This document shows positions 1-9,700 of a stretch of DNA of 43,098 nucleotides, one piece after another. This DNA comes from Ferruginibacter sp. (GTDB lineage Bacteria; Bacteroidota; Bacteroidia; Chitinophagales; Chitinophagaceae). The notes under the pieces were generated by a model. That model was not told the origin of the DNA. It did no database searches and was given only the letters and a program-made list of their open reading frames with translations. Both the position numbers and the translations under genes were made by a program. Location of the stretch: the NCBI GenBank assembly GCA_014379905.1, contig JACMKX010000040.1, forward strand, positions 1-43,098, read 5' to 3'. Each line of letters starts with the position of its first letter. Position 1 is the stretch's first letter.

Positions 1-1905
1 AGTGTAGATCAGTTTTTCGCCAACAATCAGTAAAAAATCTTCCGGCGTTTTGCCCCGCAGTAAACTGTTGAGCGCTTCCAGCTTACCTCTTTTTCTTTCC
101 CAGCCCATCCACACTTTTTCTTTTTTGTTCCAAACCCGCTGCCGATGAAAAAGGAAAAAAGTATCATTGTTGTCCCGCCCGTATTTTTTGTTAAGATGCA
201 ATATGCCTGCTTCTGCCAATTGCATCAATGCTTTGTCTTCCGGCATATTTTGTTCCGGTGCATCTTTAAAATCGGTGAGTAAACCAAAGAACAAATTTTC
301 ATCCCTGTTGGCTAAAAAACGAACCTCCAGTTCTTCCAGCAATTTTTCTGTTTGTTCTTTGTTTGCCAGCATTGCCGGTACTACCACCATTGTCCGGTAA
401 TCTTGCGGAATACCGGTAGAAAAATTCATCCGGGGCAGTTGCTTAGGACCCACAATGAGTGTTGCAAGCCAGTTGGCTATTTGTAACCCAAACTGGCTGC
501 CTGCCACCAATGCTAAAATACCTACTGCAATCAATGTTGTTAAACCATCGCCGTCTGCATTGGCTTTTAATACCAGCAAAGCGGTAACTACAATAGTGAT
601 GATCCAGGCAGTGAGTTTATAATAAACTGCTTTTTCGCCGTCTTCGTTTTTACGGAAAGAAGGTTTGCGGGTAGATCGTTGCTTTGCGAGAGTTGCTGTT
701 TGAAATTTTCCTTTCCCTGTCAAATAATGCCCTACGTGTGTAAGGCGTATATCACCGGGCGCAGTTTCATTTGCTTTTAAAGCAAGTTCGATGGCAATTC
801 CTGCTACTTCCTGTTCTTCAAGACTTGTTTTCTTAGAAATTTTTTCAACTGCGTGGCGGTAGCTATCTCTTGTATAAAAATCCATTTTCTGGTAAATGGA
901 ATTCAGATCGGTACGAAGTGTTTGTTCTGTAACACTCATGGTTTCTACAAATTCCCGCCAATCCATCTTAGCCAGGAAACGAAGGCTGTTAATGCTGTTG
1001 CTCATGGATACCTGGTTGGCAGCCTGCACCTGGTTTTCACTCTGCGTCATGCTGTTAATGCTAAGCCCTTTTTCTGTAAGATGCTGTTCCAGCCAGGAAA
1101 TGGGAATCGACATATCTGTTCCCTTCCATTGCAATCTTTGAGTGAAAGGTGCCACAAATGCACTTACCATCGGCGGTTCTGAGCGTGCCATATCGGCAAT
1201 GATCAACACCATGCTTTTAGGATCTTTCTCCGCGGCTTCTATCATTTTATCAGACCAGAGATCCGCCAGGTTTTCATCAATTCTATCTATAGCAATTTTT
1301 GCAGCTACACGGCTCAGGTTTTCTAATAAAGCCAGGCGCAATACAATCGGCACTGCCCATAGTTCACCAATTGTCAGACTTGTCTTTTTTTGATAGGCAG
1401 AAATAAAATTGCTTAAGCTGCTGATATCTACGTGGCCATCGCTGTGAGAAATGATCTCTAAAGCAACATCATATACCCGGGGAAGGCCAAATGAATTTTT
1501 GTTGGTTAGCCTGGGTAAACCTTTACTATATCCTTTTGGTAAATATTTTTTACCGGTAAGTATTTGCTCTTCTATTAAATAAAAATTATCCAACAACCAT
1601 TCTCCCGCCGGGCTGATCCTTTTCTTTTCTATAACTGCCTCATGAAGCAACTCCGTAACTTTTACCAGCACTTCTTCGTTATCCGATAACCTTTTGAGCA
1701 ACTGTTCCGGAAGTTTAACGTCGTAGGTTAACTGGTGATAAGAAGCAAGGTACTGTGCATGCGCTTCCATTTGCTCTCTCGTAAACAATTCTGAGCGCAG
1801 CGGAGGTTTTTCATCTACTTCTTTCCTTGAAAAACTATTCGTTTGAAAATAGCTGCGGAGTGGAGAAAGTAAATCTTCAATGCTGTTGGTAGTTCGTTTA
1901 ATCAT
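1..1905 (-). CDS. cyclic beta-1,2-glucan synthase-like protein (NdvB/Cgs family), N-terminal part, cut by window edge
   Basis: The reading frame is open from ATG at 1905 to base 1 (635 codons), with an in-frame TAA eight codons upstream of the ATG, so this start is the only one available. The translation carries family signatures of the giant (about 2,800-residue) cyclic glucan synthases: SLTIGELWAVPIVLRLALLE near residue 175, LTHVGHYL near 385, two membrane segments near 425-490, and FLLFHRQRVWN with VWMGWERKRGKLE near the left end. These belong to the GT84-type glycosyltransferase part. The family makes cyclic beta-1,2-glucan, a periplasmic osmoregulatory and host-interaction polymer, from UDP-glucose; the C-terminal GH94-like phosphorylase part lies outside the window. 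The family call is firm; the exact product in this organism is inferred. Confidence 0.88.
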   Translation of the reverse strand, partial: MIKRTTNSIEDLLSPLRSYFQTNSFSRKEVDEKPPLRSELFTREQMEAHAQYLASYHQLTYDVKLPEQLLKRLSDNEEVLVKVTELLHEAVIEKKRISPAGEWLLDNFYLIEEQILTGKKYLPKGYSKGLPRLTNKNSFGLPRVYDVALEIISHSDGHVDISSLSNFISAYQKKTSLTIGELWAVPIVLRLALLENLSRVAAKIAIDRIDENLADLWSDKMIEAAEKDPKSMVLIIADMARSEPPMVSAFVAPFTQRLQWKGTDMSIPISWLEQHLTEKGLSINSMTQSENQVQAANQVSMSNSINSLRFLAKMDWREFVETMSVTEQTLRTDLNSIYQKMDFYTRDSYRHAVEKISKKTSLEEQEVAGIAIELALKANETAPGDIRLTHVGHYLTGKGKFQTATLAKQRSTRKPSFRKNEDGEKAVYYKLTAWIITIVVTALLVLKANADGDGLTTLIAVGILALVAGSQFGLQIANWLATLIVGPKQLPRMNFSTGIPQDYRTMVVVPAMLANKEQTEKLLEELEVRFLANRDENLFFGLLTDFKDAPEQNMPEDKALMQLAEAGILHLNKKYGRDNNDTFFLFHRQRVWNKKEKVWMGWERKRGKLEALNSLLRGKTPEDFLLIVGEKLIYT

Positions 1906-1981
1906 TTGCCTTGCTTTTTGTCCGTTTTACCTGCCACAGGTGTGGCTTTTGAATAATGAGGAGAGGTAATGTTCCTTTACA

Positions 1982-2014
1982 AAAAAAGAATGGCCCCGGT
2001 TTAAATGGGCCATT
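1982..2014 (-). terminator. rho-independent terminator after the small minus-strand genes
   Basis: A perfect 8-bp stem (AATGGCCC at 1989-1996 with GGGCCATT at 2007-2014) encloses a 10-nt loop. Read on the minus strand the stem is followed by C and seven T. It lies downstream of the minus-strand gene ending at 2090 and upstream of the glucan synthase start, so it separates the two transcripts. Confidence 0.75.
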
Positions 2015-2089
2015 AAAAAACTCAGATACTATGCCAAATCAAAGCTACCCCTATGGCAGCACTTTCAGATATTGATCTGGTTGTAAACT

Positions 2090-2272
2090 CTATAACTTTG
2101 TCGAAGTTTTCTTTTTCTTAATAGCATCTTCTGTTGCAGGCGCATGCGGAAAGCCGGGAAAATCCTGGTCTATTTTTTCATCGTTACTTTCCTGCACCTG
2201 TTCCTTGTTTTTTATAGGTTTTGTATTGCCTTTAACCGGCGCTGCATCTTTATTGGCTATACTTTTTTTCAT
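2090..2272 (-). CDS. small charged hypothetical protein (60 aa)
   Basis: A 60-residue, very hydrophilic, lysine-rich protein without a signal peptide or membrane segment. It contains the short motif DFPGFPHAPATEDAI near residues 37-51; similar FPGYPH-type motifs occur in short orphan proteins of Chitinophagaceae as I remember them. No function is known. It lies 11 bp downstream of the next minus-strand gene and just ahead of a good terminator, which supports it being the last gene of a two-gene unit. The ATG at 2272 follows an A/T-only leader. It is probably disordered. Confidence 0.6.
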   Translation of the reverse strand: MKKSIANKDAAPVKGNTKPIKNKEQVQESNDEKIDQDFPGFPHAPATEDAIKKKKTSTKL

Positions 2273-2283
2273 TTTTTTATTTT

Positions 2284-2631
2284 TTACAATTCAAAACTCA
2301 ACTGGTCTTCTCTTTCATTTACTTTTATCTGCCTGATAAAATTATCGTATCCTTCTTCTTCATCATGGTCACTGTAAACCCCGTAAGCATCAAGGCTGTA
2401 GCCTTTCAAGCCGTCATTGGCTTCTATGATATAAAGTATAGATGAGTCAGAAGGATCAGAATCACCTTCGAAACGAAATATTTTTACGATCGTCAATTCT
2501 TCGGCGGTATAGCTTTTACCTTTGCCGGCAGTGAAACTGCCATTTTCTAACCTGAATTCTGAATCTACTTTTTTCTCCCTCATTTTATTCATTATCTGAC
2601 TCAAAGTGGTCATTTCGTCTTTTTGTATCAT
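2284..2631 (-). CDS. small conserved protein of the family often labelled 'phosphoribosylpyrophosphate synthetase' (115 aa)
   Basis: The frame is open up to 2745, but the family-like protein begins at the ATG at 2631 (or the ATG at 2613); the upstream extension reads like non-coding sequence. Visible motifs are the block FRFEGDSDPSDSSILYIIE and, further on, GLKGYSLDAYGVYSD. This matches, from memory, a roughly 100-residue Bacteroidota family that automatic pipelines name phosphoribosylpyrophosphate synthetase. It has no PRPP-binding loop and is far too short for that enzyme (about 310 residues), so the name is almost surely wrong. The C-terminus is acidic. It is cytoplasmic, of unknown function, and likely co-transcribed with the 60-residue gene behind it. 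Confidence 0.72.
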   Translation of the reverse strand: MIQKDEMTTLSQIMNKMREKKVDSEFRLENGSFTAGKGKSYTAEELTIVKIFRFEGDSDPSDSSILYIIEANDGLKGYSLDAYGVYSDHDEEEGYDNFIRQIKVNEREDQLSFEL

Positions 2632-2802
2632 ATGTTTAAGTTTAAGTTGTAAAAATGCAAAAGCCGTACCACTACGGCCATGTTTTGCCGGCATTGCAAA
2701 TATTAGTATCAAGGCCTTTCCCTCTGTAGAAATACTACCCCACAAATAAGCCGTAAGACATTAAAAGCAAATCTATTATGCATCATGGCGGAGCCATTGC
2801 TT

Positions 2803-2835
2803 TTTGGATGAAAACTGTTTTAATATATAACTTTA
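2803..2835 (+). promoter_or_regulatory. candidate Bacteroidota promoter for the CHASE3 kinase gene
   Basis: TTTG at 2803-2806 and TAACTTTA at 2828-2835 are separated by 21 nt, matching the TTTG-N19/20-TAnnTTTG pattern with one mismatch and a slightly long spacer. Transcription would begin near 2842, leaving a leader of about 120 nt before the preferred start at 2963. The gap 2632-2962 shows no other feature. Confidence 0.5.
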
Positions 2836-2962
2836 TAGACTGCGGCAGGCTTTGGATGTAATGTGTTTTAATATTCCTGCTGGTGAAAGCATGGCACAAA
2901 ATTTACACTTACATTTCAACTACCTATCGTTTTACTACGCCGCCAACAAAGAAATAGCTAAG

Positions 2963-4360
2963 ATGAAATTAAATATCGAACACCTTGTACGCTCAGGTTA
3001 TGCATTGGCTTTTATCCTGGTAATTACCTCCTACGTACTTTTTTTTTACAGCCTCAAAGAAAGCCAGGATGGAAGGAGGCTGATTTATCAATCCAATCTC
3101 ATTATTAATAAACTGGGAGAGTTATCATCTGCAGCTAAAGATATTGAAACCGGGGGAAGGGGTTACATTTTAAGCGGTGATCGTGTTTTTTTGGAGCCTG
3201 CCATTATCGCTAAGAAAAATATAGTATTGATATTTACTTCACTTGATAGCCTGGTACGTTCGGGTGAGCAGGCTTTGTTATTGGATACATTAAAACAATA
3301 CTTTGAAGCCCGGAATAAAATGTCGGCAGCGGGTATCAGCTTTTTTGAAAAGTCTGGTAAAGTGATCACCGATTCCACTAAAAAAAGGATGTACCTGGGT
3401 AAAATTATTATGGATAACCAGCGCAGGGTACTTAGAAGAATGCAGGTGGCAGAAAGTGTTTCCCTCGGCGAAAGAGAACGAAGGCTTACTTATATCAACA
3501 GGTCTACCCGGGTTATTGCTGTTACTTCCTTAATAATTGTTGCTATTCTTCTCACTTACTCTATCATCACTTTTAATAAAGAGAATAAGGACAAAAAAGC
3601 GGCAGACCGTGCTGTAGCAGAATACCAGCGGGAATTAGAAACCAGGATCACAGAGTTAGATAAAAAGAATAAGGAATTGGCGCAGTTGAAAAGTATGGAA
3701 AAATTTGCTGCTACAGGTCGTATGGCCAGTACTATGGCGCATGAAATTAAAAATCCATTGAACAATATTATTCTCTCCCTGGAACACTTAAAAGATAACC
3801 CGGGAAATGATGATACAACTATCAACTTATTGGACATTATTAACAGGAATGCCAACCGGGTAAATTTATTGATAACAGACCTGTTGAATTCTACCCGTTT
3901 CCTGGAATTGAATTTTGCATCTACTTCCATTAACCATATAATAGATGAAACGCTGGAAAATGCTAAAGACAGGCTTGAATTAAATAAAATTAAAATCGTT
4001 AAAAAATACGATGCTGAGATATGCAATGTATCTGTAGATTCGGACAGGATCAAAATTGCCTTTACGAATATTATCATCAATGCAATTGAAGCAATAGAAA
4101 GTGAGGACGGTGTAATTGAAATTAAAACAGAAGCTAAGGATGATAACTGTGTTGTAACGATCAGCGATAATGGAAAGGGAATGGATCAAAAAGCATTATC
4201 GAAATTATTTGAACCATTTATTACCAGCAAATCAAATGGCACTGGTCTCGGCCTTACAAATTCACAAAATATCATCCTTAACCACAAAGGGAATATCAAT
4301 GTTGAAAGTACACTCGCAAAAGGCTCTACCTTTATAATTCAACTCCCTTTTCTTTCATAA
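2963..4360 (+). CDS. membrane sensor histidine kinase with CHASE3 domain
   Basis: I choose the ATG at 2963 (465 aa); the frame is open back to a TTG at 2852 and an ATG at 2861, but family members start just before the first membrane helix as here. Order: membrane helix at residues 13-30, extracytoplasmic CHASE3-type sensor (about 35-180, with the signature IETGGRGYILSG), second helix near 187-208, a coiled linker, then a HisKA domain with H-box TMAHEIKNPLNN (phospho-accepting His near residue 260) and a HATPase_c domain with N-box IIINAIEAI, DNGKGMD and GTGLGLTNSQ. It autophosphorylates on His. No response regulator is adjacent on the same strand; the receiver-only protein on the opposite strand at 4855-5220 is a possible partner. 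The ligand is unknown. Confidence 0.9.
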   Translation: MKLNIEHLVRSGYALAFILVITSYVLFFYSLKESQDGRRLIYQSNLIINKLGELSSAAKDIETGGRGYILSGDRVFLEPAIIAKKNIVLIFTSLDSLVRSGEQALLLDTLKQYFEARNKMSAAGISFFEKSGKVITDSTKKRMYLGKIIMDNQRRVLRRMQVAESVSLGERERRLTYINRSTRVIAVTSLIIVAILLTYSIITFNKENKDKKAADRAVAEYQRELETRITELDKKNKELAQLKSMEKFAATGRMASTMAHEIKNPLNNIILSLEHLKDNPGNDDTTINLLDIINRNANRVNLLITDLLNSTRFLELNFASTSINHIIDETLENAKDRLELNKIKIVKKYDAEICNVSVDSDRIKIAFTNIIINAIEAIESEDGVIEIKTEAKDDNCVVTISDNGKGMDQKALSKLFEPFITSKSNGTGLGLTNSQNIILNHKGNINVESTLAKGSTFIIQLPFLS

Positions 4361-4377
4361 TTTTTTGCCGGTGATCT

Positions 4378-4569
4378 TTATAGTTCATCGATCCATTTGG
4401 CAAGTTCCTCTTTGGTTTTGCCTGTCTTTTGTTGAATACGGCCGATGAATTGTTCATCCTGCCCTTCTTCATATAACAGGTCATCATCAGTAAGATCAGC
4501 ATACTGCTCCTTGATCTTTCCTTTTAATTCATTAAAAGTTCCTTTCAGTTTTAATTTCCAGCTTTCCAT
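4378..4569 (-). CDS. CsbD family stress protein
   Basis: A 63-residue protein with the CsbD pattern: [16 protein letters not shown] at the start, then [11 protein letters not shown] and a C-terminal amphipathic stretch with KTGKTKEEL. CsbD proteins are small, soluble, abundant general-stress proteins of unclear biochemical role. It ends 18 bp from the convergent kinase gene. Upstream on the same strand are an lmo0937-type membrane peptide (39 bp away) and a lone receiver protein, a set that suggests a stress-induced unit. Confidence 0.9.
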   Translation of the reverse strand: MESWKLKLKGTFNELKGKIKEQYADLTDDDLLYEEGQDEQFIGRIQQKTGKTKEELAKWIDEL

Positions 4570-4608
4570 TGTGCAAATTTTAAATGGTGAACGATTGGTG
4601 ACCTGGGC

Positions 4609-4761
4609 TTATACTCCCCTGCCCCTTATAACATTAAGGATAATAGCGATAACAGCAATTACCAGCAGCACATGAATTAAGCTACCTGCGCTGTAAACAA
4701 AAAACCCGAATATCCACCCAATAATAAGGATGACTGCAAGGATGTACAATAAGTTGCCCAT
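4609..4761 (-). CDS. lmo0937 family small membrane protein (50 aa)
   Basis: An ATG at 4761 opens a 50-residue frame ending at TAA 4609-4611. The protein is almost wholly two hydrophobic helices: MGNLLYILAVILIIGWIFGF, then a short FVYSAGSLIH turn and a second helix ending in NVIRGRG. This is the layout of the lmo0937 family of tiny membrane proteins, common in Bacteroidota and often next to CsbD or other stress genes. Function is unknown. It lies 39 bp ahead of the CsbD gene and 93 bp after the receiver gene on the same strand, so it is probably part of the same transcript. Confidence 0.85.
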   Translation of the reverse strand: MGNLLYILAVILIIGWIFGFFVYSAGSLIHVLLVIAVIAIILNVIRGRGV

Positions 4762-4854
4762 GATTGATTTAATTTAAGTGGTGATCAATAAAGGCTGTAT
4801 AGAAAAAATGCTGCCAAACAAGAAGAGCAGCGTATGTAAGCAACATCTAAAAAA

Positions 4855-5220
4855 TCAGGAATTAAAAACAGCCGCAAGTACCTGAACAATGCTGTTTCTG
4901 TTAAAAGGCTTGCCCATAAAATGATGGGCGCCTTTTACATAAGCATTTTGCTGGTCATGCTCTGTGTCGAATGCGGTAATGATAATAATTTTAAGCAAAG
5001 GGTAATGCTCGGTTAGATAAGGGATAAACTCAATACCATGGCCATCTTTAAGGTGATTATCCAGGAATATCACATCAGGCACTTCTGTTTTTAAGGAATT
5101 CGTTGCATCCGCAAGAGAATGTACAAACCCGGCTTTGTAACCTTGTTGTTGCAATATTCCTTTTAGCAGGAAGCAGGTATCCGTTTCGTCATCTACAATA
5201 AATGCGCTCTTTTGTTGCAT
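4855..5220 (-). CDS. stand-alone response regulator receiver (CheY-like) protein
   Basis: A single receiver domain of 121 residues from the ATG at 5220 (an upstream in-frame ATG at 5250 would add 10 residues that do not look like the domain). Acidic pocket VDDE near residues 9-12, phospho-acceptor Asp54 in VIFLDNHL, Thr82 in ITAFD, and the conserved Lys104 in GKPF are all present. There is no output domain, so it must act through protein contacts or phosphotransfer. It heads the small minus-strand cluster with the lmo0937 and CsbD genes. The orphan CHASE3 kinase at 2963-4360 is the nearest possible donor; that pairing is inference. Confidence 0.88.
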   Translation of the reverse strand: MQQKSAFIVDDETDTCFLLKGILQQQGYKAGFVHSLADATNSLKTEVPDVIFLDNHLKDGHGIEFIPYLTEHYPLLKIIIITAFDTEHDQQNAYVKGAHHFMGKPFNRNSIVQVLAAVFNS

Positions 5221-5393
5221 TATGAACCTTGTATATAGAAGTGTTTTCAACTTCCCGTTGCAAAAATAAAATTCTCCGTGCTTTAACCAGGCCGGTCAAT
5301 AAAGCTGTCTTATGTTGAAATTGTTCTACATATAACGGGTAATACCTCCTAAGATTAAATTCTCTTTTTATTAAACGATATTTACAAACTATT

Positions 5394-5420
5394 GTTGCAA
5401 TTATTTAAAATTGCATCAAC
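5394..5420. promoter_or_regulatory. interrupted inverted repeat between divergent genes
   Basis: GTTGCAAT (5394-5401) faces ATTGCATCAAC (5410-5420): two 4-bp half-stems on each side with a 3-nt bulge on the right, around an AT-rich centre. It lies in the 252-bp gap between the receiver gene (minus) and the oxidoreductase gene (plus) and could be a repressor site. Apart from this, the gap shows no gene. Confidence 0.3.
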
Positions 5421-5472
5421 CATTTTCACGTATTAAAGTTATATAATTTACTTTAACGATAATAGTAGCTTT

Positions 5473-6675
5473 ATGGACCTACATTCAGGTTTGCCTTTCT
5501 GGCTGGTTAAAAGCGGGCTTCCCTATAACTATCTTCCTTTGCAACAAGATATTAAAACAGGTGTACTGGTACTGGGAGGAGGGATATCTGGTGCTTTGAT
5601 GGCGCGCCAGTTAAATGAAGCAGGGATTGATTGCGTGGTGTTGGATGCAAGAACCATTGGCCTTGGCAGCACCGTAGCCAGTACCGCCTTATTGCAGTAC
5701 GAGATCGATGTATCCTTATCAGAGTTGAAAGAAAAGATCGGCATTGATCATGCAGCCAGGGCCTACCATTTGTGCAACGATTCTATTACCACATTACAAA
5801 AAATATCCCGCAAATTAAGCAGGGATAATTTTGAAACAAAGGACAGCGTTTATTTTGCCGCAGCAAAAAAAGACGTGAAATTTTTACAGCAGGAATTTAC
5901 CATTCGCAAAGAGCAGGGGTTTAAAGTAACCTACCTTGATGCAGGGGAATTAAAAGATCAATATGGTTTTGACGCACCCGCAGCAATCGTTTCAAAACAC
6001 GGTGCACAAGTGAATGCCTATTTATTTACACACCAGTTGTTACAAAATTGTATTACCCGCGGGGTAAAAGTATATGACAGAACCGCGGCAGTTAAAATAA
6101 ACCACCGTGCCAACGGAGTAGAAATAAAAACTGCAGAAGGGTTTACGGTTAAAGCAAAAAAACTGGTATACGCTACCGGTTTTGAATCTGTAAAATACAT
6201 CGATAAAAAAGTAGCAGACCTGCATTGCACATACGCCATAGTGAGTGAGAACATGCAGGCAGAAACAGCGTTTTGGAAAAAAGAAGCACTTATCTGGAAT
6301 ACGGCTGACCCTTACCTGTATATGCGCACTACTGCAGACAAGCGCATTATTTGTGGCGGACGGGATGAAGAATTTTACAATCCTGCCAGGAGAGATAAAT
6401 TACTAAAAAGCAAAACAAGGCAACTGGCAAATGATTTCAGCAAACTCTTTCCCGACATACCCTTCAAAACAGAATTTAGCTGGACGGGCGTGTTTGCCGC
6501 CACTAAAGATGGCTTGCCTTATATAGATACTTATAAAAAATTACCCAATAGTTATTTTGCATTGGGATTTGGTGGTAATGGCATTACATTCAGCCAGATC
6601 GCTGCAGAAATTATTACCGATATGATAACAGGAAAGAAAAATAAGGATGCTGCTATATTTTCATTTAACCGTTGA
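5473..6675 (+). CDS. FAD-dependent oxidoreductase, DAO (D-amino-acid oxidase-like) family
   Basis: A 400-residue protein of usual length for DAO-fold flavoenzymes. The dinucleotide-binding motif is VLVLGGGISGALMA at about residues 31-44, followed by LDARTIGLGSTVAS at 59-72. The C-terminal FAD-contacting part shows TKDGLPYIDTY near 352 and ALGFGGNGITFSQ near 368. It oxidises an amine or hydroxy-acid type substrate with FAD; which one cannot be read from the sequence. No Rieske domain follows, unlike some longer relatives. It is cytoplasmic and stands alone: divergent from the receiver cluster and 65 bp ahead of the helicase gene, which has its own promoter-like site. Confidence 0.85.
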   Translation: MDLHSGLPFWLVKSGLPYNYLPLQQDIKTGVLVLGGGISGALMARQLNEAGIDCVVLDARTIGLGSTVASTALLQYEIDVSLSELKEKIGIDHAARAYHLCNDSITTLQKISRKLSRDNFETKDSVYFAAAKKDVKFLQQEFTIRKEQGFKVTYLDAGELKDQYGFDAPAAIVSKHGAQVNAYLFTHQLLQNCITRGVKVYDRTAAVKINHRANGVEIKTAEGFTVKAKKLVYATGFESVKYIDKKVADLHCTYAIVSENMQAETAFWKKEALIWNTADPYLYMRTTADKRIICGGRDEEFYNPARRDKLLKSKTRQLANDFSKLFPDIPFKTEFSWTGVFAATKDGLPYIDTYKKLPNSYFALGFGGNGITFSQIAAEIITDMITGKKNKDAAIFSFNR

Positions 6676-6728
6676 CTATTGACTTCTATTTCAAAATGCT
6701 GATTGGAGGGATGTATAAATTTGAAGCT

Positions 6729-6736
6729 TAACTTTG
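6729..6736 (+). promoter_or_regulatory. TAnnTTTG promoter element directly ahead of the helicase start
   Basis: TAACTTTG matches the Bacteroidota -7 box exactly and is followed by only 4 nt before the ATG at 6741, so transcription would begin at or beside the start codon (leaderless or nearly so). A second TAAATTTG lies at 6716-6723. No convincing -33 TTTG is at the right distance. Confidence 0.4.
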
Positions 6737-6740
6737 GTAT

Positions 6741-9700
6741 ATGCAAGTATACCAGGAGAATCTTAAAAAAAAATTTGAAGAAGCATACAATACCCTTAAC
6801 CCGCAGCAAAGGATAGCGGTAGATACTATTGAAGGCCCGGTAATGGTTATAGCCGGTCCGGGCACCGGTAAAACGCAGATCCTTGCTGCTCGTATAGGGA
6901 AGATCTTATTAGATACTGATGCTTCACCCGAAAACATTCTTTGCCTTACTTATACCGATGCCGGTGCCATTGCCATGCGCCGGAGATTACAACAATTTAT
7001 AGGGTCAGAAGCCTACAAGGTAAACATCTATACCTTTCATGCCTTTTGTAATGATGTGATTCAGGACAACCTGGATCTTTTTGAAAAAAATTCACTCGAT
7101 GCCATTTCCGAACTGGAAAGCATGCAGCTGTTTAAAAACCTCATAGATAGTTTTCCAAAAAATCATGCGTTAAAAAGATACAGGGGCGATGTATATTTTG
7201 AAACAGGCAACCTGCGCAATCTTTTCTCCAATATGAAAAGGGAAGGCTGGAAACCGGCATTCATTAATGAAAAAATTGAAGCCTACCTGGCAGATCTTCC
7301 GCATAGAGACGAATTCGTATACAAAAGAAAATACAAACAATTCAATCCCGGCGATCTTAAACAGGATAAGATCAATGAAGAAAGGGAGCGCATGGAAAAA
7401 CTGCGTGCAGCAGTAAATGAATTTGATCGTTACCAGGACCTCATGCGCAAAAGAAACCGCTACGACTTTGATGACATGATCAACTGGGTGATACGGGTAT
7501 TTGAAGAAAACAAAAACGTACTGGCCAATTACCAGGAAAAATTTCAATACATATTGGTTGATGAATTCCAGGATACCAGTGGCACACAAAACAAGTTGGT
7601 TCAGCTCCTCATTAATTACTGGGATGTGCCCAATGTATTTGTGGTAGGTGATGATGACCAGAGTATCTACCGTTTCCAGGGTGCCAATGTGGAAAACATG
7701 ATAGACTTTGCCACGCAGTTCACCAATGATCTTAAAACAGTTGTGCTCACTAATAACTATCGCAGTACACAGCCTATCCTGGATATCTCCAAAACACTCA
7801 TCAATAAAAATGAAGAGCGCCTGGTAAAAAAATTACCCGGCCTCAGTAAAGAATTATTATCCAGCAACAACAGGATCAACCTTTTGAAACACCCGCCGGT
7901 TTTGCAGGAGTACAATTCAGTAAAAGAAGAAATGGCCGGCATCACCTATAAAGTAGCAGGGTTGTTAAGTGAGGGTATTGCCCCGGGACGCATCGCTATC
8001 ATCTACAAAGAAAATAAATACGGCGAAGAGCTGGCTACTTATTTCCGGCTGAAAGGTTTACCTCTTTACAGCAAACGAAGCATCAACCTGCTACAGGATC
8101 CTTTTGTGAACAAACTGGTTAACCTGCTGCGTTACTTAAATGCAGAGCATGATACGCCTTATGGCGGCGACGAAATGCTGTTCGAAATACTGCATTACGA
8201 TTTCTATATTATTCCACCCGTTGAAATCGCAAAGCTGACAGTAGAAGTAAATACCAAAAAATATGGTGGTGAACAAACATCTATACGCAAGTTATTATGG
8301 GATAAAACAAATGCCCCGGCAAAAGACCTGTTTGATACCGGCATAAACCAGGGATTAAAAAATGTGAGTGCAATTATTGAACAATTAATTGCAGATGTAC
8401 CCAATGTTACGCTACAACAATTGTTTGAAAATATTATTCAGAAAGCAGCTGTGTTGCCTTACATCATGCAACACCCGAAAAAAATTGCGCTCATGCAATT
8501 GCTCACCGCTTTTTTTGATTTTATTAAAGAAGAAACCAGCCGTGACCCTATGCTTCATTTAGATGGCCTTATAAAGATCATTGACCTGATGGCACATGAA
8601 AGCATTGCATTGCCCATGCAGCAGGTTTCTGGCAGCGATAAAGGCGTGAACCTGCTTACTGCACATGGAAGCAAAGGCCTTGAATTTGAATACGTATTTT
8701 TTGCAGGTGTCAACGCATCCAGCTGGGAAAAGAAACGCAAGCCTGGCGGTGGTTACAAATTGCCCGATACCATGTTTTCGCAGGCGGCCTCAACGGATGA
8801 TGAAGAACTGCGCCGCTTATTTTATGTTGCCCTAACCCGCGCTGAAACACACTTATTTATTTCCTATTCCCGTTATAAAAATGACGGAAAAGAAATGGAG
8901 CCTTCTATGTTCATTGCAGAAATACAGGAAGAGCATGTTGGTATCACCGCAGAAAAAATATCCATCAGTGAAGATGACCTCTTTGCTTTCCAATCCTTGC
9001 AATTCATTGCGCAGGCACCTGAAATTGATAAAGCCGAAGATGATTTTATAACAATTTTGTTAGAAAAATTTGTAATGAACGTAACGGCGCTCAACAGTTA
9101 TTTAAAGTGCCCGTTGCAATTTTATTATCAAAACCTTATTCGCATCCCTTCGGGTAAAAATGAAGCAACCGAATTTGGAAGTGCCATACATTATGCATTA
9201 GAAAAATTGTTTCGCAAAATGCAGGATGGTGGCCGGGAAACCTTTCCAGCCAAAACAGAAATGCTGGCAGATTTTACCTGGTACATGAAAAAACACCGGG
9301 AAAATTTTACCAAAGAAGCATTTGACCGCCGCATGGAATATGGCGATGAGGTGCTAAGTAATTATTATGATAAATACATCAACACATGGAATAAAGTGGT
9401 AGCGGTTGAAAGAAATATTCGTGGGGTGGTGGTTAATGGCGTACCGCTAAAAGGTAAACTGGATAAGCTTGAATTTAATGGTAAAGAAATAAATGTAGTG
9501 GATTATAAAAGTGGCGATATAGATAAAGCCATTCCAAAAATGAAAGGACCCAATGATAAAGAGCCCAATGGTGGCGATTATTGGCGACAGGCAGTTTTTT
9601 ATAAATTGTTAATTGACAACTACCAGCAAAAAGACTGGAAAGTGATCAGTACAGAATTTGATTTTATTGAACCCGATAAGAAGAAAGAATACCGCAAAGA

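Noticed and set aside
853..1393. Plus-strand frames of about 80-110 residues within the first 1.9 kb
   Set aside because: They are antisense shadows of the glucan synthase frame, which reads as a recognisable family on the minus strand.
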